A stretch of 64,000 nucleotides of DNA from an uncultured Niabella sp. (GTDB lineage: Bacteria; Bacteroidota; Bacteroidia; Chitinophagales; Chitinophagaceae). Under the pieces are notes generated by a model. That model was not told where the DNA came from. It made no database searches and saw only the letters and a list, made by a program, of their open reading frames with translations. A program made the position numbers and the translations under genes. Below are positions 18,279 through 27,443 of the stretch, piece by piece. Each line of letters begins with the position of its first letter. Positions within the stretch are counted from its first letter, which is position 1. Location of the stretch: NCBI GenBank assembly GCA_934486785.1, contig CAKSQK010000010.1, positions 6,219-70,218 of the forward strand, given 5' to 3'.

Positions 18279-19263
18279 TTACCGCTGCAGGCACATCTTT
18301 TTTGTTAAGAGATATTGCTTTGATAATTTTTACGGCGTGCTCGCGCGAGTTTTCAATAAAAAGCCTGTGCGTGTTCATACCGCCGCAAATAACTCCTGCA
18401 AGATAAATGCCACTAATATTGGTTTCATGCGTTTCGGGGTTCAGTACCGGGCAGCGCACTTCATCATCGCTCAGCTCAATACCCACCTGCTCCAAAAAAG
18501 ACAGGTTGGGCTGATACCCGGTTGCTGCTATTACCCAGTCGTTTTTTAATATAACAACGCCATCGGGCGTAATAATGTCTACTTCCGCTTCGCGGATCTC
18601 TTTAATGGTTGAATGAAAATATGCGTTGACAGAACCTTCTTTGATGCGGTTTTCAATATCGGGTTTTACCCAGTATTTTACCCGCGAGCCAATTTCTGCA
18701 CCGCGGATCACCATGGTTACTCTTGCGCCTTTGCGCCAGGTTTCCAGTGCGGCATCCACCGCCGAGTTCATGGCGCCTACCACTATCACGTCCTGAAAAG
18801 CATAAAAATGCGGGTCTTTATAATAGTGTGTCACTTTGGGCAGATCTTCGCCAGGCACGTCAAGTTTATAGGGAATATCGTAAAAACCGGTGGCGATAAT
18901 AATATGATCGGCTGTGTAAGATGCTTTTTCAGTGTCTACCCCAAAAAGATCGCCGGCTTTTGAAATGGTTTTTACTTCTTCAAACAAATGAATATTGATC
19001 TCAAAATTTTGCGCCACCCTGCGGTAATATTCCAGCGATTCGTTGCGCGTGGGCTTGGCATTGTTTGAAACGAACGGTACATTACCAATTTCCAGCCTTT
19101 CAGAACTGGAAAAGAAAGTCATATTTACCGGGTAATGGTACAGCGAGTTCACCAAAGTGCCTTTTTCCAGCACCAGGTATGGCAAGCCCGCTTTTTGCGC
19201 TTCGATGGCGCACGCAAGCCCAATAGGCCCGCCGCCAATAATAATGATGTGGTAATGTTGCAT
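18268..19263 (-). CDS. ypdA: YpdA-family flavin-dependent disulfide reductase
   Basis: From ATG 19263 the product is 331 aa. It has an N-terminal FAD-binding Rossmann motif (IIIIGGGPIGLACAIEAQKAG), a central NAD(P)H site (DVIVVGAMNSAVDAALETW) and the C-terminal GIYLAGVICGG, with the YpdA-typical NMTFFSSSERLEIG. YpdA proteins are putative bacillithiol-disulfide reductases that keep the thiol pool reduced. Unlike thioredoxin reductase there is no CxxC pair. A longer frame to 19341 exists, but its extra 26 residues are unlike the family and overlap the promoter. Confidence 0.88.
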   Translation of the reverse strand: MQHYHIIIIGGGPIGLACAIEAQKAGLPYLVLEKGTLVNSLYHYPVNMTFFSSSERLEIGNVPFVSNNAKPTRNESLEYYRRVAQNFEINIHLFEEVKTISKAGDLFGVDTEKASYTADHIIIATGFYDIPYKLDVPGEDLPKVTHYYKDPHFYAFQDVIVVGAMNSAVDAALETWRKGARVTMVIRGAEIGSRVKYWVKPDIENRIKEGSVNAYFHSTIKEIREAEVDIITPDGVVILKNDWVIAATGYQPNLSFLEQVGIELSDDEVRCPVLNPETHETNISGIYLAGVICGGMNTHRLFIENSREHAVKIIKAISLNKKDVPAAVNEQ

Positions 19264-19268
19264 GGCGG

Positions 19269-19276
19269 CAAAGTTA
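19269..19276 (-). promoter_or_regulatory. -7 promoter element of the ypdA-DUF445-prmA group
   Basis: Minus strand TAACTTTG matches TAnnTTTG and ends just 5 nt before the ypdA ATG, so the transcript may be leaderless. CAAA at 19302-19305 (TTTG on the minus strand) is 25 nt away, longer than usual. Confidence 0.5.
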
Positions 19277-19323
19277 AGCGCCTTTTGGCGGTACCTTATG
19301 GCAAACGTTTGTCGAAGATTTGG

Positions 19324-19355
19324 TTTGACGGATCGGGGCAATTCACCTAAATTTG
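19324..19355 (+). promoter_or_regulatory. Promoter of pdhB
   Basis: TTTG (19324-19327), 20-nt spacer, TAAATTTG (19348-19355). A full match to the Bacteroidota promoter, ending 26 nt before the ATG. Confidence 0.82.
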
Positions 19356-19381
19356 CAACTCTTTAAAATTTATAATCAACT

Positions 19382-20371
19382 ATGGCGAGAACAATAGCTT
19401 TCAGAGAAGCCTTACGCGAGGCGATGAGTGAAGAAATGAGAAGGGATAACAGGGTTTTTTTAATGGGAGAAGAGGTGGCAGAGTACAATGGCGCCTATAA
19501 AGTAAGCCAGGGCATGCTTGCAGAATTTGGGCCTAAAAGAGTGTTGGACACTCCTATTGCCGAGCTTGGTTTTACAGCAGTTGGCGTTGGCGCCGCGCAA
19601 AACGGCCTTCGCCCGATTGTAGAATTCATGACCTGGAACTTTGCCGTTCTGGCTTTAGATCAAATTTTGAACACGGCTTCTAAAATGCTTGCCATGAGCG
19701 GCGGCCAGATCTCCTGCCCTATCGTTTTTCGTGGTGGCAACGGGTCAGCGGGCCAGTTGGGTGCGCAGCACTCCACCGCTTTTGAAGCGCTATACGCCAA
19801 CATCCCGGGCATTAAAGTGGTTTCTCCCAGCAACCCATACGATGCCAAAGGGCTTTTAAAACAGGCCATCCGCTACGAAGAAGATCCCGTAATGTTTATG
19901 GAAAGCGAATTGATGTATGGCGACAAAATGGAAGTGCCTGACGAAGAATATTATATTGAACTGGGCAAAGCCGATGTAAAGAAAGAAGGAGCTGACGTTA
20001 CCATCATTTCTTTTAACAAAATGATGAAAGTGGCGTTAGGCGCTGCCGCAGAGCTGGAAAAAGAAGGCATCAATGCCGAAGTGATAGATTTAAGAACCAT
20101 TCGCCCGCTGGATATGGATACCATTTTGGCCAGCGTAAGAAAAACCAACAGGCTTGTAATTGTAGAAGAGCAATGGCCTTTTGGTTCCGTATCATCAGAA
20201 ATTTCATACCGCGTGCAAAAAGATGCATTCGATTATCTTGACGCCCCCATCCGCCGCATTACTGCTGCCGATGCGCCTTTGCACTATGCGCCTAACCTGG
20301 TGGCTGCCGCACTGCCTGATGTGCCGCGCACAGTAAACCTGGTAAAGGAAGTAATGTATTTGAAAAAATAG
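19382..20371 (+). CDS. pdhB: Pyruvate dehydrogenase E1 component, beta subunit
   Basis: The 329-aa product is a typical E1-beta: an N-terminal thiamine-diphosphate contact region (MGEEVAEYNGAYKVSQGM), RPIVEFMTWNFAVLALDQI, and a C-terminal transketolase domain (VIDLRTIRPLDMDTILASV). It pairs with E1-alpha to decarboxylate pyruvate for acetyl-CoA formation. Neither E1-alpha nor E2 is adjacent, so this subunit is encoded separately with its own promoter and terminator. A branched-chain oxoacid role is possible but less likely. Confidence 0.9.
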   Translation: MARTIAFREALREAMSEEMRRDNRVFLMGEEVAEYNGAYKVSQGMLAEFGPKRVLDTPIAELGFTAVGVGAAQNGLRPIVEFMTWNFAVLALDQILNTASKMLAMSGGQISCPIVFRGGNGSAGQLGAQHSTAFEALYANIPGIKVVSPSNPYDAKGLLKQAIRYEEDPVMFMESELMYGDKMEVPDEEYYIELGKADVKKEGADVTIISFNKMMKVALGAAAELEKEGINAEVIDLRTIRPLDMDTILASVRKTNRLVIVEEQWPFGSVSSEISYRVQKDAFDYLDAPIRRITAADAPLHYAPNLVAAALPDVPRTVNLVKEVMYLKK

Positions 20372-20396
20372 GGGCCTGGCCCACACAGCAATTTTG

Positions 20397-20422
20397 AAAA
20401 CTCAGGCAATTGTCTGAGTTTT
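20397..20422 (+). terminator. Terminator of pdhB
   Basis: Perfect 9-bp stem AAAACTCAG / CTGAGTTTT with loop GCAATTGT. The U-rich part lies within the stem end. Confidence 0.65.
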
Positions 20423-20462
20423 GTCGTGAATACCTGAAATATAAAATATTAAATTAATTCGT

Positions 20463-21650
20463 ATGCCAAAAGGAAAACCTACCGAGCCAACCGCCGATAT
20501 TTTAGTAATAGATGATGAGGTAGCAATACGTAAAACGCTGGGAGAAATTTTATCGTTCGAAGGGTATAAAATTCATGAAGCTGCCGATGGCGAGGAAGGC
20601 CTTCAGATGTTTAGCGAAAAAAAATATGACCTGGTACTTTGCGATATTAAAATGCCCAAACTGGATGGCCTTGAGTTTTTGGCAAAGGCCGTGGCTGCAA
20701 GCCCGGACGTACCCGTGGTAATGATCTCCGGTCACGGAACGATTGAAACTGCCGTGGAAGCCGTAAAAAAAGGCGCTTATGATTTTATTTCTAAGCCGCC
20801 AGACCTGAACCGCCTGCTGATCACCGTTCGCAACGCCCTTGACAAAGGCAGCCTGGTAACTGAAACCAAAGTGCTGCGCAGAAAAGTTTCAAAAGTGCAG
20901 GAAATTGTGGGCAATTCGCTCCCCATTCAAAAAATAAAAGATACGATTGATAAAGTGGCTGCCACTGAAGCCCGTGTGCTGATCACCGGCGCCAATGGCG
21001 TGGGTAAAGAACTGGTAGCCCGCTGGATACATGAAAAAAGCAACCGCTGCAACAGCCCGCTGGTAGAAGTAAACTGCGCGGCCATTCCTACCGAGCTGAT
21101 CGAATCTGAATTATTCGGCCATGAAAAAGGCTCTTTTACTTCAGCTGTAAAACAACGCATCGGAAAATTTGAGCAGGCCAATGGCGGAACCCTGTTCTTA
21201 GATGAAATAGGCGACATGAGCCTGAGCGCACAGGCCAAAGTATTGCGTGCCCTGCAGGAAGGAAAGATCACACGCGTGGGGGCTGATAAAGACATTAATG
21301 TGGATGTGCGCGTGGTAGCCGCTACCAATAAAGACCTGCTACAGGAAGTGGAAGATAAAAACTTCAGGCTTGACCTTTACCACCGCCTGAGCGTGATACT
21401 CATTCACGTACCATCTCTTAACGAAAGAAGAGACGACATTCCGTTACTTGTAGACCAGTTCCTGGCAGATATTTGCGCCGATTACGGAACGGCAATAAAA
21501 GACATTGACAAAGAAGCCATCAGGCTTTTACAGGAATACGATTGGACGGGAAATATACGCGAACTGCGAAACGTGGTGGAACGCCTGGTGATCTTAAGCG
21601 GTAAAACCATTACGGCAAGCGATGTGAGCAATTACGTTTCGATCAGTTAA
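20463..21650 (+). CDS. NtrC-like response regulator with sigma-54 AAA+ domain but no DNA-binding domain
   Basis: The 395-aa protein has a receiver domain with phospho-acceptor Asp61 (LVLCDIKMP) and a conserved Lys in ISKPPDLN. It then has an AAA+ domain with Walker A TGANGVGKE (about 175-183), Walker B GGTLFLDEIGD, and the R-finger region. The sigma-54 contact loop reads GSFTSA (223-228) rather than GAFTGA. The protein ends right after the AAA+ lid (GNIRELRNVVERLVIL), with no Fis-type helix-turn-helix. It may act from solution or with a partner. No histidine kinase is adjacent. Confidence 0.9.
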   Translation: MPKGKPTEPTADILVIDDEVAIRKTLGEILSFEGYKIHEAADGEEGLQMFSEKKYDLVLCDIKMPKLDGLEFLAKAVAASPDVPVVMISGHGTIETAVEAVKKGAYDFISKPPDLNRLLITVRNALDKGSLVTETKVLRRKVSKVQEIVGNSLPIQKIKDTIDKVAATEARVLITGANGVGKELVARWIHEKSNRCNSPLVEVNCAAIPTELIESELFGHEKGSFTSAVKQRIGKFEQANGGTLFLDEIGDMSLSAQAKVLRALQEGKITRVGADKDINVDVRVVAATNKDLLQEVEDKNFRLDLYHRLSVILIHVPSLNERRDDIPLLVDQFLADICADYGTAIKDIDKEAIRLLQEYDWTGNIRELRNVVERLVILSGKTITASDVSNYVSIS

Positions 21651-21720
21651 ATTCAGCCTGCTTCTTTGTTACAGGTTGAATAACTCAGCCCTGTATTGCT
21701 CATAAGAAAAACAACACCAT

Positions 21721-22581
21721 ATGAAATGGAGAAACCGTCGCGAAAGCGATAATGTAGAAGACCGCCGCGGCGTAAGCGGCGGCCGGGTAATAGCTGGCGG
21801 CGGTATTGCCGGCCTTATTATTTACCTGCTTGTTGCATTCTTAGGCGGCGGAGAAGTAGACCCTTCCCAAATTCCGGGCATTAGCCCAACAGGGCAAACA
21901 GCGCCCATTTCTCCGCAACAGCAGGCTGCTGATGATGAACGGGCTTCTTTTGTAAAAGTGGTTTTGGCAGATACAGAAGACGTTTGGAACAACCTGTTTC
22001 AGCAACAGGGCAGCCGCTACCAGGAGCCTGTGCTGGTACTTTATCGCGACCAGGTAGCATCTGCCTGCGGCTCTGCCAGTTCGGCCTCAGGCCCTTTTTA
22101 TTGCCCGGGCGATCAAAAGCTGTACATTGACCTTTCTTTTTACGAACAGCTTGAAAAACTTACCAATAAAGACAAAATAGAATTTGCCATGGCTTATGTC
22201 ATTGCACACGAGGTGGGGCATCACATTCAAACCCTTAATGGCACTGCTGCACAGCTTGAACGGTTGCGCCGCACCGTAAGTGAAGAAGAATACAACCGCT
22301 ACTCGGTAAAAATGGAGTTGCAGGCAGATTTTCTTGCAGGCGTTTGGGCACATCATGCACAAAAAATGAAAAATATTTTAGACCCCGGAGATATTGAAGA
22401 AGCGCTGGCCGCGGCCAATGCCATTGGCGACGACATGCTTCAAAAACGCTCGCAGGGCTATGTGGTACCCGATGCCTTTACACACGGCACCTCGGCACAA
22501 AGGGTGCATTGGTTTAAAAAAGGATTTACTACAGGTGATGTAAGCCAGGGCGATACATTTAACGATCCTTCCCTAAGATGA
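21721..22581 (+). CDS. YpfJ-family neutral zinc metallopeptidase
   Basis: The 286-aa product has a basic, glycine-rich N-terminus (MKWRNRRESDNVEDRRG), one transmembrane segment (GLIIYLLVAFLGGG), and a zinc protease domain with HEVGHHIQTL and the downstream acidic ligand in ELQADFLAGVWAHH. SGPFYCPGDQKLYIDLSFY is also typical of this family, often annotated as YpfJ or KPN_02809. The active site is probably extracytoplasmic. The 3' end overlaps the convergent ligase gene by 9 bp. Confidence 0.9.
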   Translation: MKWRNRRESDNVEDRRGVSGGRVIAGGGIAGLIIYLLVAFLGGGEVDPSQIPGISPTGQTAPISPQQQAADDERASFVKVVLADTEDVWNNLFQQQGSRYQEPVLVLYRDQVASACGSASSASGPFYCPGDQKLYIDLSFYEQLEKLTNKDKIEFAMAYVIAHEVGHHIQTLNGTAAQLERLRRTVSEEEYNRYSVKMELQADFLAGVWAHHAQKMKNILDPGDIEEALAAANAIGDDMLQKRSQGYVVPDAFTHGTSAQRVHWFKKGFTTGDVSQGDTFNDPSLR

Positions 22582-24216
22582 TGCTTCATCGGCGCCACTA
22601 CCATCAGCGCCGGGCGGGTTTTTATGATAGGTTTCTAAAAGGGCATTCAAATCCTCCAAAGTATTTGCTTCTTCGGCAGGCTTGTCTTCGCGCCAGCGTG
22701 AAATTCTGGGAAACCTAAGCGCCACACCACTTTTATGGCGCGTACTTTTTGCAATGCCTTCAAAAGCAATTTCAAAAACATGAACTGGCTGCACGCTTCT
22801 TACCGGGCCAAACTTTTCAATCGTGTTTCGCTTCACCCAGTTGTCTAAGCGTAAAATTTCTTTATCGGTCAGCCCGCTGTAAGCTTTTGTAAAAGGAACC
22901 AGTTTGCCTTCGTGCCACACAGCAAAAGTATAATCAGTAAAAAGATTGGCCCTGCGCCCGCTGCCGCTTTGCGCGTAAATGAGTACGCCGTCAATCGTCA
23001 TCGGGCTGGTCTTCCATTTCCACCAGTTGCCCCGTCTGCGGCCTGTTTCGTAAATGCTGTTTTTTCTTTTGATCATGAGTCCTTCGCAAAACTCATCCCG
23101 TGCATTAGCCCTGAACTCAGCCACTTCATCCCAACTGTGCAGATCTACAAGCGGCGAAAGCAACAAAATGTTTTGTACAGACTCGTTTTGCAGGAGAGCT
23201 GCTAGCAGGTTTCGCCTTTCCCACAATGGTTTTTCACGAATGTCTTCTCCGGCATATTCCATCAGGTCGTAACATATCATGACCAGTGGCGCTTCGGTTA
23301 AGATTTTTTTCGACAGGTTTTTACGGCCAATCCTGATCTGCATAATAGCAAAAGGAAGCGGTTGGTCGTCTTTCCAGGGAATTATCTCTCCATCAATCAC
23401 AGTACCGTCAGGCAGGTGCTGGTGTAGCGTTTCAAACTCGGGAAATTTATCCGTAACCAGCTCTTCGCCCCTGCTCCAAACGAATACCTGGTTGTTGCGT
23501 ACAATGATCTGCCCGCGGATGCCATCATATTTTTTTTCAAAGAACCATTCATTCAGATCGCCCAAAGCCTCATCTGGCGGGGCTTCCAGCGGGTATGCCA
23601 AAAAAAAAGGGTAAGGCAGGTGGTGCCGCGCCTGCTGTTGTGAGCCGAACAATCCTTGCAGCGTTTCTTCTTCAGGATCCCATTTCCCCATCAACTGGTG
23701 GGCAGTATCTTTTTCATCTTTATTTAAAAACCGGGCAAGCGCTTTTATCACCAGTTGCCGGCTTACGCCCATCCTGAAATTGCCTGTGATAAGCTTATTA
23801 AAAACAAAATTTTGCGGCTGGTTATGGTTCGCCCAAAAACGGGTGATGTAATTTTTCTTTTCTTCATCAGTGGCCGTAAGCAGCATTTTTAAATCTGTAA
23901 CTACCTGCGTAAGCGAAAGATCAGTACCTGCTGCGTCATCATTGTAAACGATCAGCGACAGGGTTTCAGCCAGATCGCCCACGATGAAATAGGATTCTTC
24001 CAGTAACCAAAGCGGCAGTTGGCGCAGTTCAGCAGCCCACTGGCGCAGCTGTGTTGTTTTTACAGGGCGCTTCGGCTTGTTTCCCATAAGCAATGCAATG
24101 GCCCACAGCAGATCTTTTGCATCAGCAAGATGAAAATAATTCACCAACGCCTCCACCTTTTCATTGGTTTTGGTAGTTGCATCAATTTCTAAAAAAAGCT
24201 GTACAAACCTATTCAT
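22573..24216 (-). CDS. ATP-dependent DNA ligase (ligase-exonuclease module)
   Basis: The 547-aa protein has an N-terminal DNA-binding domain, the nucleotidyltransferase domain with active-site lysine in EKKYDGIRG, motif III-type DGTVIDGEIIPW, and a C-terminal OB fold (motif region YETGRRRGNWWKWK). It seals nicks with ATP, unlike the essential NAD-dependent ligase. It belongs to the bacterial set in which an ATP ligase travels with a ligase-associated exonuclease, an Lhr-type helicase and a phosphoesterase. Only the exonuclease is here, overlapping by 8 bp upstream. Confidence 0.92.
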   Translation of the reverse strand: MNRFVQLFLEIDATTKTNEKVEALVNYFHLADAKDLLWAIALLMGNKPKRPVKTTQLRQWAAELRQLPLWLLEESYFIVGDLAETLSLIVYNDDAAGTDLSLTQVVTDLKMLLTATDEEKKNYITRFWANHNQPQNFVFNKLITGNFRMGVSRQLVIKALARFLNKDEKDTAHQLMGKWDPEEETLQGLFGSQQQARHHLPYPFFLAYPLEAPPDEALGDLNEWFFEKKYDGIRGQIIVRNNQVFVWSRGEELVTDKFPEFETLHQHLPDGTVIDGEIIPWKDDQPLPFAIMQIRIGRKNLSKKILTEAPLVMICYDLMEYAGEDIREKPLWERRNLLAALLQNESVQNILLLSPLVDLHSWDEVAEFRANARDEFCEGLMIKRKNSIYETGRRRGNWWKWKTSPMTIDGVLIYAQSGSGRRANLFTDYTFAVWHEGKLVPFTKAYSGLTDKEILRLDNWVKRNTIEKFGPVRSVQPVHVFEIAFEGIAKSTRHKSGVALRFPRISRWREDKPAEEANTLEDLNALLETYHKNPPGADGSGADEASS

Positions 24217-25231
24217 CGCTGTTGATCTCTTTAATTTCTTCTTCAGACTCTTCTTCTGTGCTGCTGAACCTGGTTTTTAGCTCAACGGCATTTAAACCAT
24301 AATGCTCGCGCAACCATTTACTGTAAACGGCCTGGTAGCCGTGCGTTACATAAACATTTTCTGCACCTGTAGCTTTTACAGCCGTGTTCAACTGCTCAAA
24401 ATCGCAATGATCGCTTAACACGAAACCTTTGTCGGCGCCTGAGCGCCTTCTTGCTCCGCGCAAAGCCATCCAGCCACTGCATACCGCCAGGCGGTAAGGT
24501 TGCAGGCGCCTGAACCAGGGCGTGCCCACCACACTGTTAGGCGCCACAATAACAGCTCCCTGCAACTCCTGCTTTGTTATTTCCCTGCTGAGCCAGCGCC
24601 CTTCAAACTGAATGCCCTGCTTCCTGTATGCCTCGTGAATATTATGAACTGCGCCGTGTAAAAAAATTTTTTCCGAAGGTGTGTGCAGGTGTTTAATGAT
24701 GTTCTGCGACTTTCCCAGAGAGTAAGCGATCAGAACACTGTTGTAGCCTTCTGCCGCATTTTTTTCGCACCAGGTGTTTATTTCGTTATAAACATTGTTA
24801 CAGGGTTTGAAGCGGTAAACCGGTAAACCAAAAGTACTTTCTGTAAGAAAATGATGCCCCTGCACGGGTTCGTATGGTGTGGAAACCCCATCCTTGTTGA
24901 TTTTATAATCGCCTGATATCACCCATACTTCTCCTTTATACTCAAGCCTTATTTGCGCGCTGCCTAAAATATGCCCTGCCGGATGTAAACTGATTGTAAC
25001 GCCATTCATATGAAGCGGTTCATGATAAGGCAATGTTTGCACGCTAATGCCTTCTCCCAGCCGCAATCGTAAAATATTTTCTGATAGCTGATGACACAGG
25101 TAATGATCCATACCTGGCCTTGCATGATCGCTGTGGGCATGCGTGATCACAGCTTTTGCAACAGGCTGCCAGGGGTCAATATACAAATCAGCCGGTACGC
25201 AATAAATACCGGCCTCTCTAAATTCTATCAT
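24209..25231 (-). CDS. Ligase-associated DNA exonuclease (metallo-beta-lactamase/SNM1-like fold)
   Basis: The 340-aa product has the metal-binding motif THAHSDHARPG near residue 32, a second His in LHPAGHILGSAQI and the beta-CASP-like features of SNM1/Artemis nucleases. It ends in an acidic tail (STEEESEEEIKEINSDE). In the ligase-linked repair module this protein is thought to trim DNA ends before ligation. It is translationally coupled to the ligase gene (8-bp overlap). Confidence 0.9.
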   Translation of the reverse strand: MIEFREAGIYCVPADLYIDPWQPVAKAVITHAHSDHARPGMDHYLCHQLSENILRLRLGEGISVQTLPYHEPLHMNGVTISLHPAGHILGSAQIRLEYKGEVWVISGDYKINKDGVSTPYEPVQGHHFLTESTFGLPVYRFKPCNNVYNEINTWCEKNAAEGYNSVLIAYSLGKSQNIIKHLHTPSEKIFLHGAVHNIHEAYRKQGIQFEGRWLSREITKQELQGAVIVAPNSVVGTPWFRRLQPYRLAVCSGWMALRGARRRSGADKGFVLSDHCDFEQLNTAVKATGAENVYVTHGYQAVYSKWLREHYGLNAVELKTRFSSTEEESEEEIKEINSDE

Positions 25232-25237
25232 AAGAAT

Positions 25238-25747
25238 TTAAATATGGAGTTTGCCTTCCACACCATCGCTGTTGTTGGTTTTTTTGCCTGTAATAACAGC
25301 CTTAGCAAACGTAAGCATGCTTACCAGTTTACCGGCTTTAGTATCCCAGTAATAAACATCAACCGGCGCTACGCGGATGATGGACACGAGTGGATCATCC
25401 TTTCCCTCCTCAAACCAAGCGCTCGCAAATTCGCTCCATTTATCTTCAATAGTGGCTTTGTCTTTATAAATAAACGCTTCACCCAGGATAGAAAGGTATT
25501 CAGCATTGCTGTTATTCATAAAAAATAGCTGCACGCGATTGTCTTCGCCTATTTCAAAATTTTTATTGCTGCTGGAACTGCTGATAAACCAGAGGTTTCC
25601 TTCGGCATCGCACTCCTGAAGGCTCATAGGCCTTGAAGCAATGGGAAGCTGGTCAAGCGTTGTACAAAACATGCAGGTACGCGCACTTTCGGTAAGCTCT
25701 TTTAATTTTTTCAGCGCATCCTGGTTAGAAAGATTTTCTGTTGACAT
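25238..25747 (-). CDS. Pyridoxamine 5'-phosphate oxidase-like (general stress protein 26-type) flavoprotein
   Basis: The 169-aa split-barrel protein matches the GSP26 group: CMFCTTLDQLPIASRPMSLQ, EGNLWFISSSSSNK, and RVAPVDVYYWDTKAGKLVSM. These proteins bind FMN or F420-like flavins and are often stress-induced; their substrates are mostly unknown. The gene lies 6 bp before the exonuclease gene in transcription order and may share its operon. Confidence 0.85.
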   Translation of the reverse strand: MSTENLSNQDALKKLKELTESARTCMFCTTLDQLPIASRPMSLQECDAEGNLWFISSSSSNKNFEIGEDNRVQLFFMNNSNAEYLSILGEAFIYKDKATIEDKWSEFASAWFEEGKDDPLVSIIRVAPVDVYYWDTKAGKLVSMLTFAKAVITGKKTNNSDGVEGKLHI

Positions 25748-25840
25748 ATTTGTATGGTTTATTTATGTATGCCACGGTTCAAAAACCCTGCCACTGATGC
25801 CGTTATGCATGGCATTTCATTAGCCGGTGCCTGCCTCCCG

Positions 25841-25874
25841 GTTGTACAGGCGCCAGCGCATCCCCTTACATTTG
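25841..25874 (+). promoter_or_regulatory. Promoter of rlmH
   Basis: GTTG (25841-25844) and TACATTTG (25867-25874) with a 22-nt spacer; the -7 element ends 15 nt before the chosen ATG. Confidence 0.6.
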
Positions 25875-25889
25875 TATCAAAATTTTTTT

Positions 25890-26363
25890 ATGAAGATATT
25901 TTTTCGCGCGGTGGGCAAGGCACATGAGGCTTATGTGAAAGCGGGTGTTGAAGATTTTACCAGGCGCATCAACAATTATTTTAAAGCAGAGTGGGAGATT
26001 CTGCCGCCGCCAAAGGAGGCAGCCAGTCTTCAGCCAGCCGAGCTGAAAAAGAAAGAAGCCTCGATGGTCTTAAGCAAGATACAGAAAGACGATTTTTTGG
26101 TGGTGCTGGAAGAGCGCGGTCGCCAGATCACTTCTGAAGAACTGGCTGATTTTTTACAGGTACAGGCTAACAACGGCACGCGTAAGCTGGTGTTTTTAAT
26201 TGGCGGCGCTTATGGCTCTGATGCATCAGTGCTGCAGCGCGCCGATATGCAATGGAGCCTTTCAAAACTGGTATTCCCGCATCAACTGGTGAGATTAATA
26301 CTGGCCGAACAGTTGTACAGGGCCTGTACCATTTTGCGCAATGAGAAGTATCATCACTCATAA
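25890..26363 (+). CDS. rlmH: 23S rRNA (pseudouridine1915-N3)-methyltransferase
   Basis: From ATG 25890 the 157-aa product is a SPOUT methyltransferase with the RlmH signatures FLIGGAYGSDASV and the C-terminal knot LILAEQLYRACTILRNEKYHHS. It methylates m3-pseudouridine 1915 in helix 69 of 23S rRNA on assembled ribosomes. A longer frame from 25827 would include the promoter and is rejected. Confidence 0.95.
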   Translation: MKIFFRAVGKAHEAYVKAGVEDFTRRINNYFKAEWEILPPPKEAASLQPAELKKKEASMVLSKIQKDDFLVVLEERGRQITSEELADFLQVQANNGTRKLVFLIGGAYGSDASVLQRADMQWSLSKLVFPHQLVRLILAEQLYRACTILRNEKYHHS

Positions 26364-26405
26364 GAATAAGCTGGTTTTTAATGGAGCAAGCTCGTGCAAA
26401 TGCCT

Positions 26406-26413
26406 TAGTTTTG
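26406..26413 (+). promoter_or_regulatory. -7 promoter element of the rhomboid gene
   Basis: TAGTTTTG matches TAnnTTTG and ends 16 nt before the ATG at 26430. No clear -33 element. Confidence 0.5.
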
Positions 26414-26429
26414 GCGGAAATTTTTTAGT

Positions 26430-27074
26430 ATGTTTTCGATGGAGTACCCTATTACGCTGATCATTATTGCTATCAATGTTATCGTTTCAATGATCGGTTT
26501 TTCAAATCCTGATTTTGTGAATAAATATATCTTTTGGCCTTTCCGGCAGGCAAGAGATAACCAGCATTACCGCTTTATTACATCGGGTTTTTTACATGCC
26601 GACTGGATGCACCTCATCTTTAACATGTTTACGTTTTATTTTTTTGGCCGTGTGATTGAAATGCTTTTCCAGGCATACGAGCTGGGTGGAAAGGTTGCTT
26701 ATATCCTGTTATATTTTCTGGCGCTTATCGTAGCCAGCATGCCCAGCTACATCAAACACAAACACAACTATGGTTACAGGGCGCTTGGCGCTTCGGGTGC
26801 GGTATCTGCTGTGGTTTTTGCAAGTGTTCTTTTCAATCCCTGGGGCACATTATACCTGTTTTTTATTCCCATGCCCGCCATTGTTTTTGCCGTGCTCTAC
26901 ATTTGGTATTGCATATATATGGCAAAGCGTGGCGGCGACAACATCAACCATGATGCACACCTTTGGGGCAGCCTGTTTGGACTGGCCTTTACCATTGCCC
27001 TGATTGCCTCGTTGCGCCCGGAATTGTTTGAAGGCATTTTTTACGATCTCATGCATCCCACTTTCAGAATTTAA
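26430..27074 (+). CDS. Rhomboid-family intramembrane serine protease
   Basis: The 214-aa polytopic protein has the rhomboid elements in order: HADWMHLIFNMFTFYFFG (His and Asn of the oxyanion helix), the catalytic Ser in ALGASGAVSAVVF, and the catalytic His in NHDAHLWGSLFGLAF. It cleaves transmembrane substrates within the membrane; substrates are unknown. Start may be ATG 26430 or 26439. Confidence 0.9.
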   Translation: MFSMEYPITLIIIAINVIVSMIGFSNPDFVNKYIFWPFRQARDNQHYRFITSGFLHADWMHLIFNMFTFYFFGRVIEMLFQAYELGGKVAYILLYFLALIVASMPSYIKHKHNYGYRALGASGAVSAVVFASVLFNPWGTLYLFFIPMPAIVFAVLYIWYCIYMAKRGGDNINHDAHLWGSLFGLAFTIALIASLRPELFEGIFYDLMHPTFRI

Positions 27075-27145
27075 ACATGGTAACGATCTTTTGTACAGTG
27101 TGATTTAGGCATTGATTTTGCACTGGCCTATAGAAAATTACAACT

Positions 27146-27430
27146 ATGACAGAAGATAAAAATGTAAACAAAACAGACGATACCAGTTTACCGAAAGACC
27201 TTGTATATTCAGCAACAGAAGATATTTACAACCAGGAGGAGCGTGTGGCCATGGATGAAAATGGCAATGTAATTTTAGAAGAAGAAAGCACAGCCGCTGA
27301 AACAGAAGATGAACCTATTGGCGCTGAACTGGATGTGCCCGGCGCTGAGTTAGATGATGAAAACGAGGCGATTGGTGAAGAGGATGAAGAGAACAATTAT
27401 TACAGCCTGGGCGGTGATAATCATGAGTGA
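27146..27430 (+). CDS. Small acidic protein, unknown function
   Basis: The 94-aa product is very acidic, with about a third Asp/Glu. It contains a duplicated GAELD unit (IGAELDVPGAELDDENEAIGEE). It has no signal peptide, cysteine or predicted membrane segment and is probably disordered. It follows the rhomboid gene by 71 bp on the same strand and converges with tilS. Codon choice and length support a real gene; I do not recognise the family. Confidence 0.6.
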   Translation: MTEDKNVNKTDDTSLPKDLVYSATEDIYNQEERVAMDENGNVILEEESTAAETEDEPIGAELDVPGAELDDENEAIGEEDEENNYYSLGGDNHE

Positions 27431-27443
27431 TGTATGATTTGCT

